A DNA stretch of 64,000 nucleotides. Source: OAS926 sp035503715. Its GTDB lineage: Bacteria; Pseudomonadota; Alphaproteobacteria; Rhizobiales; Rhizobiaceae. Within the stretch, counting starts at the first letter, position 1. Each line of letters opens with the position of its first letter. Where the stretch lies: the NCBI GenBank assembly GCA_035503715.1, contig DATJTE010000137.1, forward strand, positions 1 to 64,000, read 5' to 3'. Positions 25,918 to 34,194 of this stretch are shown piece by piece. The position numbers and the translations under genes are program-made. The notes beneath the pieces were generated by a model, which saw only the letters and a list, made by a program, of their open reading frames with translations, ran no database searches and had not been told where the DNA came from.

Positions 25918-27585
25918 ATGACGTCGCATGCGGATTTGATCGTGGAAAACGGCCGGGTTCTGACCATGGACCCGGACAATCCGCGCGCCGAGGCGGTCGC
26001 GATCCAAGACGGTCGGATCGTCGCGGTCGGCGACAATCAGTCCGTGCGACAGGTCAAGGGACCGGGAACGAAGATTGTGGATGCCGGAGGCAACACGGTC
26101 CTGCCCGGTTTCATCGAAGCGCACATGCATCTTTTCAGCGGGGCGGCGCAGCTCGACCATCTGCAGCTCTTCGGCATTCACGGCTTCGAACCGATGGCGG
26201 ATGCGATCCGGGACTATGCCGCGAAGAACCGTGACAAGAGTTTCCTGCTCGGCCAGGGCGCCGACTACACGATCCTGTCGGCCGACGAGCGCGTCACGCG
26301 GCATCACCTCGACCGCATCGTGCCGGACCGGCCGTTCGCGATGATCGCGCCGGATCACCATACGATGTGGGCGAATACGAAGGCGCTGGAACTCGCCGGA
26401 CTGATGCGCGGCAAAGAACTTGGGCCGGGCAATGAGATCGTGATCGGCGCCGACGGGTTGGCCGAAGGCGAGCTGCGCGAGGGTGAAGCGTTCGCGCCGC
26501 TGATCGATCTCGCCGGCGAAGGCCGCACGCGCCTCGGGCTTTCGACCGGCGGCGAGCCCGACCCCGCACCGACGGCGGCCGAACGCGCGCACGACCGGGC
26601 GATCATGAAGCGCGGGCTCGACTGGTGCGCGCGGCACGGCATCACCTCGATCCAGAACATGGACGGCAATCTGCATCAGCTCGAGCTGCTGTCGGAGATC
26701 GAAGCGGAGGGCGGACTGATCTGCCGCGTGCAGATTCCGTTTCACTTCAAGAATTTCATGACGCTCGGCGATCTCGAAAAGGCGTCGATGATGGCGAAGA
26801 CCTACACCGGCGACTGGCTGAAATCCGGCATGGTCAAGATCTTCATGGACGGCGTGCTCGATTCCTGGACCGCCGTCATGCTCGACGATTATGCGGACCG
26901 GCCGGGTTGGAGGGGCGAGCCGCTGTTTTCGCCGCAACATTTCGCCGAGGCAGCCACCGAAATCGACCGTCGCGGCCTGCAGATCGCCGTGCACGCGATC
27001 GGCGACGGCGCGGTGCGCTCCGTGCTCGACGGCTACGAAGTAGCGCAAAAGAAGAACGGCCGGCGCGACAGCCGTCACCGCATCGAGCATATCGAGGTGA
27101 CGACGGAGAAAGACATTCCGCGCTTCGCCGAACTCGGCGTGATCGCCTCGATGCAGCCGCCCCACCCGCCGGGCACGATGGGATTCCCGCTGGAGCCGAC
27201 CATCTGGCGCATCGGCCGCGACAAGTGGCCTCTCGCCTACGCCTGGCGCAGGCTGAAGAGCGCCGGCGCGCATGTGGTCTTCGCGTCGGACTGGCCGGTC
27301 GCGGCGATCGATCCCATCCTGGGCATTCAGGCGGCAGTGACGCGCAAACCTTGGGCAGCGGATATGCCGGATCAGCGCTTCACGCTCATGGAAGCGATCG
27401 CCGGCTACACGGTCGAAGGCGCCTATGCAGAGTTCGCGGAAGACCGGAAGGGAAGGCTAAAGCAAGGCTATCTCGCTGATCTCGTTGTGCTTTCCGGGGA
27501 CCTGGAGGAGACTGACCCGGACGAGATCGACAGCCTGCATCCCATGACAACCATTTGCGGCGGACGCATCACCTATCAGGCCTGA
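25918..27585 (+). CDS. Cytosolic amidohydrolase, YtcJ-like (Amidohydro_3)
   Basis: A 555-residue metal-dependent hydrolase without signal peptide. Metal ligands appear as HxH in FIEAHMHLF, Lys in MVKIFMDGVLDSW, His in VHAIGDGAV and HRIEHIEV, and Asp in FASDWPVAAID. It resembles the exported family member at 14486-16180 along its whole length but is clearly diverged. GGAG lies 7 bases before the ATG; an in-frame upstream ATG (25849) lacks such a site. It is divergent from the acetylpolyamine deacetylase and lies directly before the polyamine importer. That suggests a part in nitrogen-compound breakdown, though the substrate is unknown. Confidence 0.9.
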   Translation: MTSHADLIVENGRVLTMDPDNPRAEAVAIQDGRIVAVGDNQSVRQVKGPGTKIVDAGGNTVLPGFIEAHMHLFSGAAQLDHLQLFGIHGFEPMADAIRDYAAKNRDKSFLLGQGADYTILSADERVTRHHLDRIVPDRPFAMIAPDHHTMWANTKALELAGLMRGKELGPGNEIVIGADGLAEGELREGEAFAPLIDLAGEGRTRLGLSTGGEPDPAPTAAERAHDRAIMKRGLDWCARHGITSIQNMDGNLHQLELLSEIEAEGGLICRVQIPFHFKNFMTLGDLEKASMMAKTYTGDWLKSGMVKIFMDGVLDSWTAVMLDDYADRPGWRGEPLFSPQHFAEAATEIDRRGLQIAVHAIGDGAVRSVLDGYEVAQKKNGRRDSRHRIEHIEVTTEKDIPRFAELGVIASMQPPHPPGTMGFPLEPTIWRIGRDKWPLAYAWRRLKSAGAHVVFASDWPVAAIDPILGIQAAVTRKPWAADMPDQRFTLMEAIAGYTVEGAYAEFAEDRKGRLKQGYLADLVVLSGDLEETDPDEIDSLHPMTTICGGRITYQA

Positions 27586-27588
27586 CGC

Positions 27589-27604
27589 TGGCACACCGCT
27601 TGCT
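27589..27604 (+). promoter_or_regulatory. Sigma-54 (RpoN) promoter
   Basis: TGGCACACCGCTTGCT matches the RpoN consensus TGGCAC-N5-TTGCW with exact spacing (GG at 27590-27591, GC at 27602-27603). It starts 4 bases after the preceding stop codon and lies about 100 bp before the importer ATPase start at 27707. This predicts nitrogen-status control by NtrC or another sigma-54 activator. Confidence 0.65.
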
Positions 27605-27706
27605 TCCTGAATCTCGGTTCAACACGATTGCCAAGCCACAGGCCATGTGCTGACATCGGAACATCAACAGCCTGCCGGCAGAGCGGGCGAGCCAACAGGG
27701 GACATC

Positions 27707-28801
27707 GTGCCGGAAAAGCCGGTCAGGACTGCCATTGAAGTTCGTGGGGTCAGCAGGATCTTTGGCGCTGGCGAAAGCCGTGTCGCGGCGCTCGATGACG
27801 TCTCCGTCTCCATCCGCGAGAACGAGTTCTTCACGCTGCTGGGGCCGTCAGGCTGCGGCAAGACCACATTGCTGAGACTGATCGCCGGGTTCGATTTCCC
27901 GACCAGCGGCGAGATCATGCTTTACGGTGAGGACATCGCGCCGCTGCCGCCATTCAAGCGGCCGGTGAACACGGTGTTCCAGTCCTATGCGCTGTTCCCC
28001 CACATGACGGTGGCGCAGAACATCTCGTTCGGCCTCGAAATGCTCGGCAAGCCGAAGGCGGAGATCGAAACGCGCGTCGCGCAGATGCTGAAGCTTGTGC
28101 AGATGGAGAAGCTCGCTTCCCGCCGCACGAGCCAGATTTCCGGCGGCCAGCAGCAGCGCGTGGCGCTGGCGCGGGCGCTGGCGCCGCAACCGAAGGTGCT
28201 GCTGCTCGACGAGCCGCTGTCGGCGCTCGACTACAAGCTGCGCAAGGAGATGCAGATCGAGCTGAAGCGCCTGCAGCACGAGACCGGCATCACCTTCGTC
28301 TTCGTCACCCACGATCAGGAAGAAGCGCTCACCATGTCCGACCGCATCGCGGTCATGTCGGCGGGCAAGATCCTCCAGGTCGGCGGACCGCATGATATTT
28401 ACGACCATCCGGCCGAGCGCTTCGTCGCGAACTTCATCGGCGAGACCAACTTCCTGCCCGCAAAGATCATCTCGACGGCCAACGGCAGCGCGCGGGTAAA
28501 ACTCTCCTCGGGCATCGAGATCGGCGCGCCGCTGCCGGCGAATTTCTCGCCGAAGGAGGAGGTCACCATCGTCGTTCGGCCGGAGCACGCGCGGCTGGTC
28601 AAGGACAGCTCGTCGGTCAACGGAATACTGGAGAACATCGTCTATTTCGGCACGGACACGCATTTCCATGTGCGGCTGGACGATGGCAGCGAATTCATCG
28701 TGCGCCAGCAGAACACGCGCAGCGGCAGCAACAGTTTCAACAAGGGCGATCGCGTCGGCGTCTTCATCGGCGACGACAGCGCACAGGTGCTGAAGGACTG
28801 A
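27707..28801 (+). CDS. Polyamine ABC transporter ATP-binding protein (PotA type)
   Basis: An ATPase of 364 residues energising spermidine/putrescine-type import. Walker A GPSGCGKTT (about residues 45-53), Q-loop FQSYALFPHMT, signature ISGGQQQRVALARAL (about 143), Walker B VLLLDEPLSALD and switch VTHDQEEALTMSD are all intact. The C-terminal TOBE-type domain (VVRPEHARLV) is typical of PotA. The start is uncertain: GTG 27707 has AGGGGA 6 bases upstream and gives normal length; GTG 27647 would add 20 residues. It is the first gene of a four-gene operon, 2 bases before the next start. Confidence 0.9.
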   Translation: MPEKPVRTAIEVRGVSRIFGAGESRVAALDDVSVSIRENEFFTLLGPSGCGKTTLLRLIAGFDFPTSGEIMLYGEDIAPLPPFKRPVNTVFQSYALFPHMTVAQNISFGLEMLGKPKAEIETRVAQMLKLVQMEKLASRRTSQISGGQQQRVALARALAPQPKVLLLDEPLSALDYKLRKEMQIELKRLQHETGITFVFVTHDQEEALTMSDRIAVMSAGKILQVGGPHDIYDHPAERFVANFIGETNFLPAKIISTANGSARVKLSSGIEIGAPLPANFSPKEEVTIVVRPEHARLVKDSSSVNGILENIVYFGTDTHFHVRLDDGSEFIVRQQNTRSGSNSFNKGDRVGVFIGDDSAQVLKD

Positions 28802-28803
28802 TC

Positions 28804-29724
28804 GTGGCAACAGCGGCGGAGACAGCCAGAAAGGCCGAGCGGGACGATGTCCGCTCGCGCTGGCTGCTGCTCACGCCCGCGCTCGTCATCATCACGCTTG
28901 CCGCCGTCGGCCCGCTGTTCATCATGCTGGTCTATTCGTTCCTCGACAAAGCCGATTACGGCGGCGTGCGATGGGCGTTTTCGACCGAAGGCTGGTTCAG
29001 TGTCTTCTTCGAGCGTGACATCTTCGACGACACGCTGTCGCTGGCCGATGCGCACATCACCATTCTGTGGCGGTCGGTGAAGCTGTCGCTGATGACGACA
29101 CTGCTGACATTCCTGCTTGGATTCCCGACGGCCTATTTCATCGCGACACGGCCCGAACGCTCCCGAGATGTCTGGCTGTTCCTGATCACGATTCCATTCT
29201 GGACCAACCTCCTCATTCGCACCTTCGCGATGCAGGAGGTGATCCGCAACGAGGGCGTGATCAACATGAGCCTGCTCTGGCTCGGCGTCATCGAGAGGCC
29301 GATCCAGATCATGTACACGGACACGGCGATCCTGTTCGGCATGCTCTACGTATACCTGCCGCTGATGGTGCTGCCGCTCTATGCAAGCCTGGAAAAGCTG
29401 GACTTCCGGCTGATCGAAGCGGCCTACGATCTCTATGCGACGCGCTTTCAGGTGCTGCGCAAGATCATCCTGCCGCTGGTGAAGCCCGGCATCATTGCAG
29501 GGTCGATCCTCGTCTTCATCCCGTCGCTCGGCGCCTATGTGACGCCGCGCGTGCTCGGCGGCGGCAAAAACCTGATGGTCGGCAATTTGATCGAGCTGCA
29601 GTTCGGCCAGGGCCGCAACTGGCCGCTTGGCGCGGCGCTATCGATGACGCTGCTCGCCATCGTGATGGTCGCCTTGCTGATCTATGCGCGCCAGTCCCAG
29701 TCGAGGGGTCTGCGGCATGGCTAA
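28804..29724 (+). CDS. Polyamine ABC transporter permease (PotB type)
   Basis: A 306-residue inner-membrane permease with six or so hydrophobic helices, the first at WLLLTPALVIITLAAVGPLF. The ATPase-docking loop is EAAYDLYATRFQVLRKI. PotB-typical phrases are RTFAMQEVIRNEG and FIPSLGAYVTPRVLGG. It uses a GTG start at 28804, two bases after the potA-like stop. It forms the channel with the next gene product, whose start it overlaps by 8 bases. Confidence 0.92.
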   Translation: MATAAETARKAERDDVRSRWLLLTPALVIITLAAVGPLFIMLVYSFLDKADYGGVRWAFSTEGWFSVFFERDIFDDTLSLADAHITILWRSVKLSLMTTLLTFLLGFPTAYFIATRPERSRDVWLFLITIPFWTNLLIRTFAMQEVIRNEGVINMSLLWLGVIERPIQIMYTDTAILFGMLYVYLPLMVLPLYASLEKLDFRLIEAAYDLYATRFQVLRKIILPLVKPGIIAGSILVFIPSLGAYVTPRVLGGGKNLMVGNLIELQFGQGRNWPLGAALSMTLLAIVMVALLIYARQSQSRGLRHG

Positions 29725-30517
29725 GGGCTTCTCGGTTCGGCGTCAGACAGGCTTCGGCGTCATCGCCTGGCTATGCTTCTTCATGCTCTATTTGCCGATC
29801 CTGACGCTGGTGCTGTTCTCCTTCAATGCGGAGCAATCGATGTCGGTCTGGGGCGGCTTCTCGCTGCGCTGGTACGAGTCGGCCTGGGCGAACCAGACCG
29901 TCCAGGAAGCATCGCTGCGCTCGCTGCAGATCGCCTTCGTGGCGGCGATCGTCGCGACGACCGCCGCCACCATGGCTGCGCTGGCGACGACGCGCGGACG
30001 GGCGTTTCGCGGCGAGCAGGCCGCCTACGCGATGCTCAACACGCCGCTGATCGTGCCGGAGATCGTCACGGCAACGGCGCTCCTGATCTTCTTCGCCTCG
30101 ATCAAGGTTTCGACCGGCTATACCGGCATCGGCTATCTGCTGGCGGCGCACACCGCCTTTTGCATTCCGTTCGCCTACCTGCCGATCCGGGCGCGGCTGG
30201 AGAGCATGGACCTCTCGCTGGAAACCGCCGCTGCCGATCTCTACGCCACGCCGTGGCAGACTTTTCGGCGCGTGACGCTGCCGCTGCTTTGGCCCGGCAT
30301 CATCGCCGGCTTCATGCTGGCCTTCGTGATCTCGCTCGACGATGTGGTGATCACCGAACTGGTGAAGTCGGGCGGCCAGGACACGCTGCCGACCTACATG
30401 CTTGGCCAGCTCCGGCGCGTCGTCACACCCGAAATCAATGCGATCTCCACCGCCTTCCTCATGCTGTCGGTGGTCATCGTCACTCTGTTCTTCTTCCTCA
30501 ACAGGCAAAGGTCATGA
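29717..30517 (+). CDS. Polyamine ABC transporter permease (PotC type)
   Basis: A 266-residue permease, second half of the channel. The start at 29717 lies inside the end of the PotB-type gene and gives a short cytoplasmic tail before FGVIAWLCFFMLYLPILTL. The EAA-like loop is ETAAADLYATPWQTFRRV, and AFVISLDDVVITELV is a PotC hallmark. The binding-protein gene follows after 16 bases. Confidence 0.92.
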   Translation: MAKGFSVRRQTGFGVIAWLCFFMLYLPILTLVLFSFNAEQSMSVWGGFSLRWYESAWANQTVQEASLRSLQIAFVAAIVATTAATMAALATTRGRAFRGEQAAYAMLNTPLIVPEIVTATALLIFFASIKVSTGYTGIGYLLAAHTAFCIPFAYLPIRARLESMDLSLETAAADLYATPWQTFRRVTLPLLWPGIIAGFMLAFVISLDDVVITELVKSGGQDTLPTYMLGQLRRVVTPEINAISTAFLMLSVVIVTLFFFLNRQRS

Positions 30518-30533
30518 TCGACAGGAGAAAATC

Positions 30534-31568
30534 ATGAAACATGTGAGACTGGGACTGGCCTGCGGTGTCGCTATGCTGACGATGGTCGGCACGGCTGCCG
30601 CCGAAGGCGAGCTGAACATCTTCAACTGGGGCAACTACACCAATCCCGAGCTGATCAAGAAGTTCGAGGAGCAGCACAAGGTCAAGGTCACCGTAACCGA
30701 TTACGACTCGAACGACGCCGCACTTGCGAAGGTGCGCGCCGGCGGCCATGGGTTCGACATCGTCGTTCCTTCCGCCAACTATATGCGCATCTGGATCGAG
30801 GAAGGGCTGCTGATCGAGACCCGGCCGGACCAGATGGAGAACTTCAAGAATGTCGACGAGCGCTGGGTGAACGTCGATTGGGATCCGGGCCGCCACTATT
30901 CGGTGCCGTGGCAGTGGGGCACGACCGGCATCATCGTCGATACCTCCGTCTACAAGGGCGACATCAATACGACAGCCGTCGTGCTCGATCCGCCGGCGGA
31001 ACTGGTCGGCAAGATCAACGTCACACCCGAAATGAACGACGTCATGTCCATGACCATCTGGTACATGGGCGGCGAGTGGTGCACCGACGACAAGGAGCTG
31101 CTGAAGAAGGTTCGCGACAAGCTTGTCGAGGCCAAGCCGAAATGGATTTCGATGGACTACGGCGTCATCGAGAAGTTTCAGAGCCGCGACTTCGCCGGCG
31201 CGCTCTATTGGAACGGTGCTGCGCTGCGCTCGCGCCTGGCCAACAAGGACGTTCGCTTCGGCTATCCGAAAGAGGGCTATCCGATCTTCATGGACAGCGT
31301 CGCGGTTCTGAAGGACGCGAAGAACCCGGATAACGCCAAGCTGTTCCAGAACTTCATCATGGACCCTGAGAACGCGGCCCTGATCTCAGCATTCGCCAAC
31401 TACGCCAACGGCATCAAGGGCTCCGATCCCTTCATGCCGGCGGAGATGAAGGGGGCGCCTGAAGTCGAGATACCCGAAGAGCACAAGGCGTCGGGCCACT
31501 TCCTGGAGGCGTGCAAGCCGGAGGTCACCGAGCTCTACACCAGGATCTGGACCGACCTGCTGAAGTAG
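30534..31568 (+). CDS. Polyamine-binding periplasmic protein (PotD/PotF type)
   Basis: A 344-residue periplasmic receptor. The signal peptide (LGLACGVAMLTMVGTAAA) is followed by the family hallmark GELNIFNWGNYTNPELIKKF and YDSNDAALAKVRAGGHGFDIV. Trp/Asp/Tyr residues typical of the polyamine cleft appear in WNVDWDPGRHYSVPWQWGT-like phrases (here VNVDWDPGRHYSVPWQWG). ACAGGAG lies upstream of ATG 30534. It is the last gene of the operon and is followed by a strong terminator. Spermidine or putrescine is the expected ligand, but the exact polyamine cannot be told. Confidence 0.92.
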   Translation: MKHVRLGLACGVAMLTMVGTAAAEGELNIFNWGNYTNPELIKKFEEQHKVKVTVTDYDSNDAALAKVRAGGHGFDIVVPSANYMRIWIEEGLLIETRPDQMENFKNVDERWVNVDWDPGRHYSVPWQWGTTGIIVDTSVYKGDINTTAVVLDPPAELVGKINVTPEMNDVMSMTIWYMGGEWCTDDKELLKKVRDKLVEAKPKWISMDYGVIEKFQSRDFAGALYWNGAALRSRLANKDVRFGYPKEGYPIFMDSVAVLKDAKNPDNAKLFQNFIMDPENAALISAFANYANGIKGSDPFMPAEMKGAPEVEIPEEHKASGHFLEACKPEVTELYTRIWTDLLK

Positions 31569-31589
31569 TAACCGGACGGGAACGCATAG

Positions 31590-31620
31590 CGCCGGGCCGC
31601 AAGGCCCGGCGTTTTCTTTT
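31590..31620 (+). terminator. Rho-independent terminator of the polyamine importer operon
   Basis: CGCCGGGCC (31590-31598) and GGCCCGGCG (31603-31611) form a perfect 9-bp stem with a GCAA tetraloop, followed by TTTTCTTTT. It ends 52 bases after the last importer gene. Confidence 0.92.
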
Positions 31621-31691
31621 CAGCCCATGACATTGTTCAACAGCGCGCTTGCCGGCTCGACAGAGGGCATTGAAAGGGCTAGGGACCAGCC

Positions 31692-32378
31692 ATGCCGGCA
31701 AAGACCATCATTTCTCCTTCCATCCTGTCCTCGGACTTCTCCAAGCTCGGGGAGGAGGTCGAGGCGATCGCGGCCGCCGGCGCCGACTGGATCCATCTCG
31801 ACGTGATGGACGGGCATTTCGTTCCCAACATCACCTTCGGCCCGCAGGTCGTGAAGGCGATCCGGCCGCGCACGAAAAAGCTCTTCGACTGCCATCTGAT
31901 GATCTCGCCGGCTGATCCCTATCTCGCGGCGTTCGCCGAGGCCGGCGCGGATCTCATCACTATTCATGCCGAGGCAGGGCCGCATCTCGACCGCTCGCTG
32001 CAGACGATCCGGAATCTCGGCAAGAAGGCGGGCGTGGCGATCAATCCGGCGACGCCGGAAAGTGTGATCGAGAATGTGCTCGACCGGCTCGACCTGATCC
32101 TCGTCATGACGGTGAACCCTGGCTTCGGCGGACAGGCCTTCATCCCCGCGATGGTCGACAAGGTGAAGCGGATCAAGGCAATGATCGGATCGCGAAAGAT
32201 CCACATCGAAGTCGATGGCGGCATCACGCCGGAGACCGCGCCGCTGGTGACCGCCGCAGGCGCGGATGTGCTCGTCGCCGGTTCGGCCGTGTTCAAGGGC
32301 GACGCTGCCGGCTATGCGGCGAACATCGAGGCAATCCGCAAGACCGCCGACGGAGCGGCGCGGAAGGACGCCGCTTGA
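31692..32378 (+). CDS. rpe: Ribulose-phosphate 3-epimerase
   Basis: A 228-residue TIM-barrel enzyme interconverting ribulose-5-P and xylulose-5-P in the pentose phosphate and Calvin pathways. Hallmarks are SILSSDFSKLGEEV, the first metal/catalytic segment HLDVMDGHFVPNITFG, FDCHLMI, the VNPGFGGQ loop and EVDGGI with the C-terminal phosphate site AGSAVF. Its stop overlaps the TTG start of gph, so the two are translationally coupled. Confidence 0.96.
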   Translation: MPAKTIISPSILSSDFSKLGEEVEAIAAAGADWIHLDVMDGHFVPNITFGPQVVKAIRPRTKKLFDCHLMISPADPYLAAFAEAGADLITIHAEAGPHLDRSLQTIRNLGKKAGVAINPATPESVIENVLDRLDLILVMTVNPGFGGQAFIPAMVDKVKRIKAMIGSRKIHIEVDGGITPETAPLVTAAGADVLVAGSAVFKGDAAGYAANIEAIRKTADGAARKDAA

Positions 32379-33055
32379 ACAGGAACTGGCCGCGGGCGGT
32401 TCTGTTCGATCTCGACGGAACGCTGATCGATTCAGCACCCGATATCGCGGCTTCCGTCAACACGCTGCTTGCGCGCCATAGACTCGGGCCGCTGACGGTT
32501 CCCGAAGTCACCGCCATGGTCGGCCATGGCATCGAGAAGACGGTCGAGCGCGCCTTCGCCGCGGTCGGCCATCCGAAGAACAGCCGGGAACTCGCCGTCC
32601 TGAACAGCGAGATGATCGACATCTATGCCGACAATCTCACCAATCTGACCGTGCTCATGCCCGGCGCGCGCGAGGCGGTCGAGGCGCTGCATGCGCGCGG
32701 CGTGCGGCTCGGCGTCGCCACCAACAAGCCGCAACGCGCGACGGAGATCGTGCTCGACCATTTCGGGCTGACGCGTTTTGTCGACTGCGTCATCGGCGGC
32801 GATGCCGGCGTGAAGAAAAAGCCGGCGCCTGACATCCTGCTCGCGTCACTCGAGCGGCTCGGCGCGGACCCCTGGGATGCGCTGATGGTCGGGGACAGCG
32901 GCGCGGACGTGGATTCCGCCAAGGCGGCGGGAATCGCGGTTGCCGTCGTGCGCGGCGGTTACGCGAACGTGCCCGCCGAGACGCTGGGCGCTGATGTGGT
33001 GATCGACAGCCTCGCGGAACTGGACGCGGCGATCGCCGAACTACAGCGGGCCTAG
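32375..33055 (+). CDS. gph: Phosphoglycolate phosphatase
   Basis: A 226-residue HAD-superfamily phosphatase dephosphorylating 2-phosphoglycolate. Motif I FDLDGTLIDSAPDIA, motif II around GVATNKPQ, the Lys in VKKKPAPDIL and motif III MVGDSGADVDSA are intact. The start is TTG at 32375, with AAGGA 9 bases upstream; the HAD nucleophile sits only about 12 residues in, so no later start fits. The rpe-gph pairing is widespread in proteobacteria. It ends tail to tail with nagA in a shared CTAG. Confidence 0.94.
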   Translation: MNRNWPRAVLFDLDGTLIDSAPDIAASVNTLLARHRLGPLTVPEVTAMVGHGIEKTVERAFAAVGHPKNSRELAVLNSEMIDIYADNLTNLTVLMPGAREAVEALHARGVRLGVATNKPQRATEIVLDHFGLTRFVDCVIGGDAGVKKKPAPDILLASLERLGADPWDALMVGDSGADVDSAKAAGIAVAVVRGGYANVPAETLGADVVIDSLAELDAAIAELQRA

Positions 33056-34194
33056 CCGGCCACCTTCTGCCCGCCGATCCAGACGCCCGTGACGTCGAGG
33101 TCGTCACCGAGCTGAGCGAAATCCGCTCGCGTTCCCGAACCGAGACGGCCGACGCAGTCCGCGACGCCCATCGCCTCGGCCGGATAGAGCGAAGCCATCC
33201 GGATCGCATCGCCAAGGTCGAGGCCGATTTCGCGATGCATGAAGCGGACCGCCGAGATCATGTCGAGATCGGCGCCGGCGAGCGTTCCGTCCGCCAGCCG
33301 CAGGCTGCCATTGGCGCGATAAATGGTGCGGCCGTTCAGCTCGAAGCTCGTCATGTCGGTGCCGATCGTCGCCATCGCGTCCGTGACGAGGAAGATGCGA
33401 CCAGGCCCGGACTTGGCGCGCAGCGCAACGCCGATGGTGGCCGGATCGACATGGATGCCGTCGGCGATCAGCCCGGCATTGATGTTCGAATCCAGCGCGG
33501 CGCCGACCATGCCCGGCTCACGATTGCCGAGCTGGCTCATGGCGTTGAAGAGATGCGTCGCCATCGACGCGCCGGATTCAATGCAGGTGATCGCCGTTGC
33601 GTAGCTGGTATCGGTGTGACCGAGGCTGACGACGACGCCTGCATTGGCGAGCGCCTTGATCTGCTCCGGCGCGACCGATTCCGGGGCGACGGTGACGAGC
33701 AGCGCCGGCACCTTTTGCCTGGCTTCGAGGATCACGGCCTGGTCGGCGTCGAGCATTGGCCGGATCAATTTTGGATCGTGCGCGCCTTTGCGGGCGACGG
33801 AGAGATGAGGACCTTCGAGGTGCAGACCGAGGAAGCCAGGCACACCTTGCCGCAAGGCCTCGGCGCCGGCGGCGATAGTTTTTTTCGTTTGCTCCGGCGT
33901 GTCGGTGATCAGCGTGACCAAAAGCGATGTCGTACCGAACGGCGCATGCGCGGCGCAGATCGTGCGGATCGTGTCGGCGTCGGGCTTGTCGTTGATCATC
34001 AGCCCGCCGCCGCCATTGACCTGCAGGTCGACGAAACCCGGCACCAGCATGCCGGAACTTTTGCGCACCTCGATGCCGGCCGGCACCGTTGCGGTAATCG
34101 AGTCGACTTTACCGTCGCGGATGACCAGCGACTTGCCGTCATGCCAGTCGTGGCCGTCAAAAATGCGCGCGCCGGAGAGAGCGAAGCTGGTCAT
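33052..34194 (-). CDS. nagA: N-acetylglucosamine-6-phosphate deacetylase
   Basis: A 380-residue metal-dependent deacetylase giving glucosamine-6-P and acetate. Family marks are GFVDLQVNGGGG, the metal Glu in LHLEGPHLS, the metal His in SLGHTDTSY and THLFNAMSQL, and the catalytic Asp in VTDAMATIG. The start overlaps the upstream SIS gene stop as ATGA. It is the last gene of a four-gene amino-sugar operon (kinase, GntR regulator, SIS deaminase, nagA). Confidence 0.96.
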   Translation of the reverse strand: MTSFALSGARIFDGHDWHDGKSLVIRDGKVDSITATVPAGIEVRKSSGMLVPGFVDLQVNGGGGLMINDKPDADTIRTICAAHAPFGTTSLLVTLITDTPEQTKKTIAAGAEALRQGVPGFLGLHLEGPHLSVARKGAHDPKLIRPMLDADQAVILEARQKVPALLVTVAPESVAPEQIKALANAGVVVSLGHTDTSYATAITCIESGASMATHLFNAMSQLGNREPGMVGAALDSNINAGLIADGIHVDPATIGVALRAKSGPGRIFLVTDAMATIGTDMTSFELNGRTIYRANGSLRLADGTLAGADLDMISAVRFMHREIGLDLGDAIRMASLYPAEAMGVADCVGRLGSGTRADFAQLGDDLDVTGVWIGGQKVAG

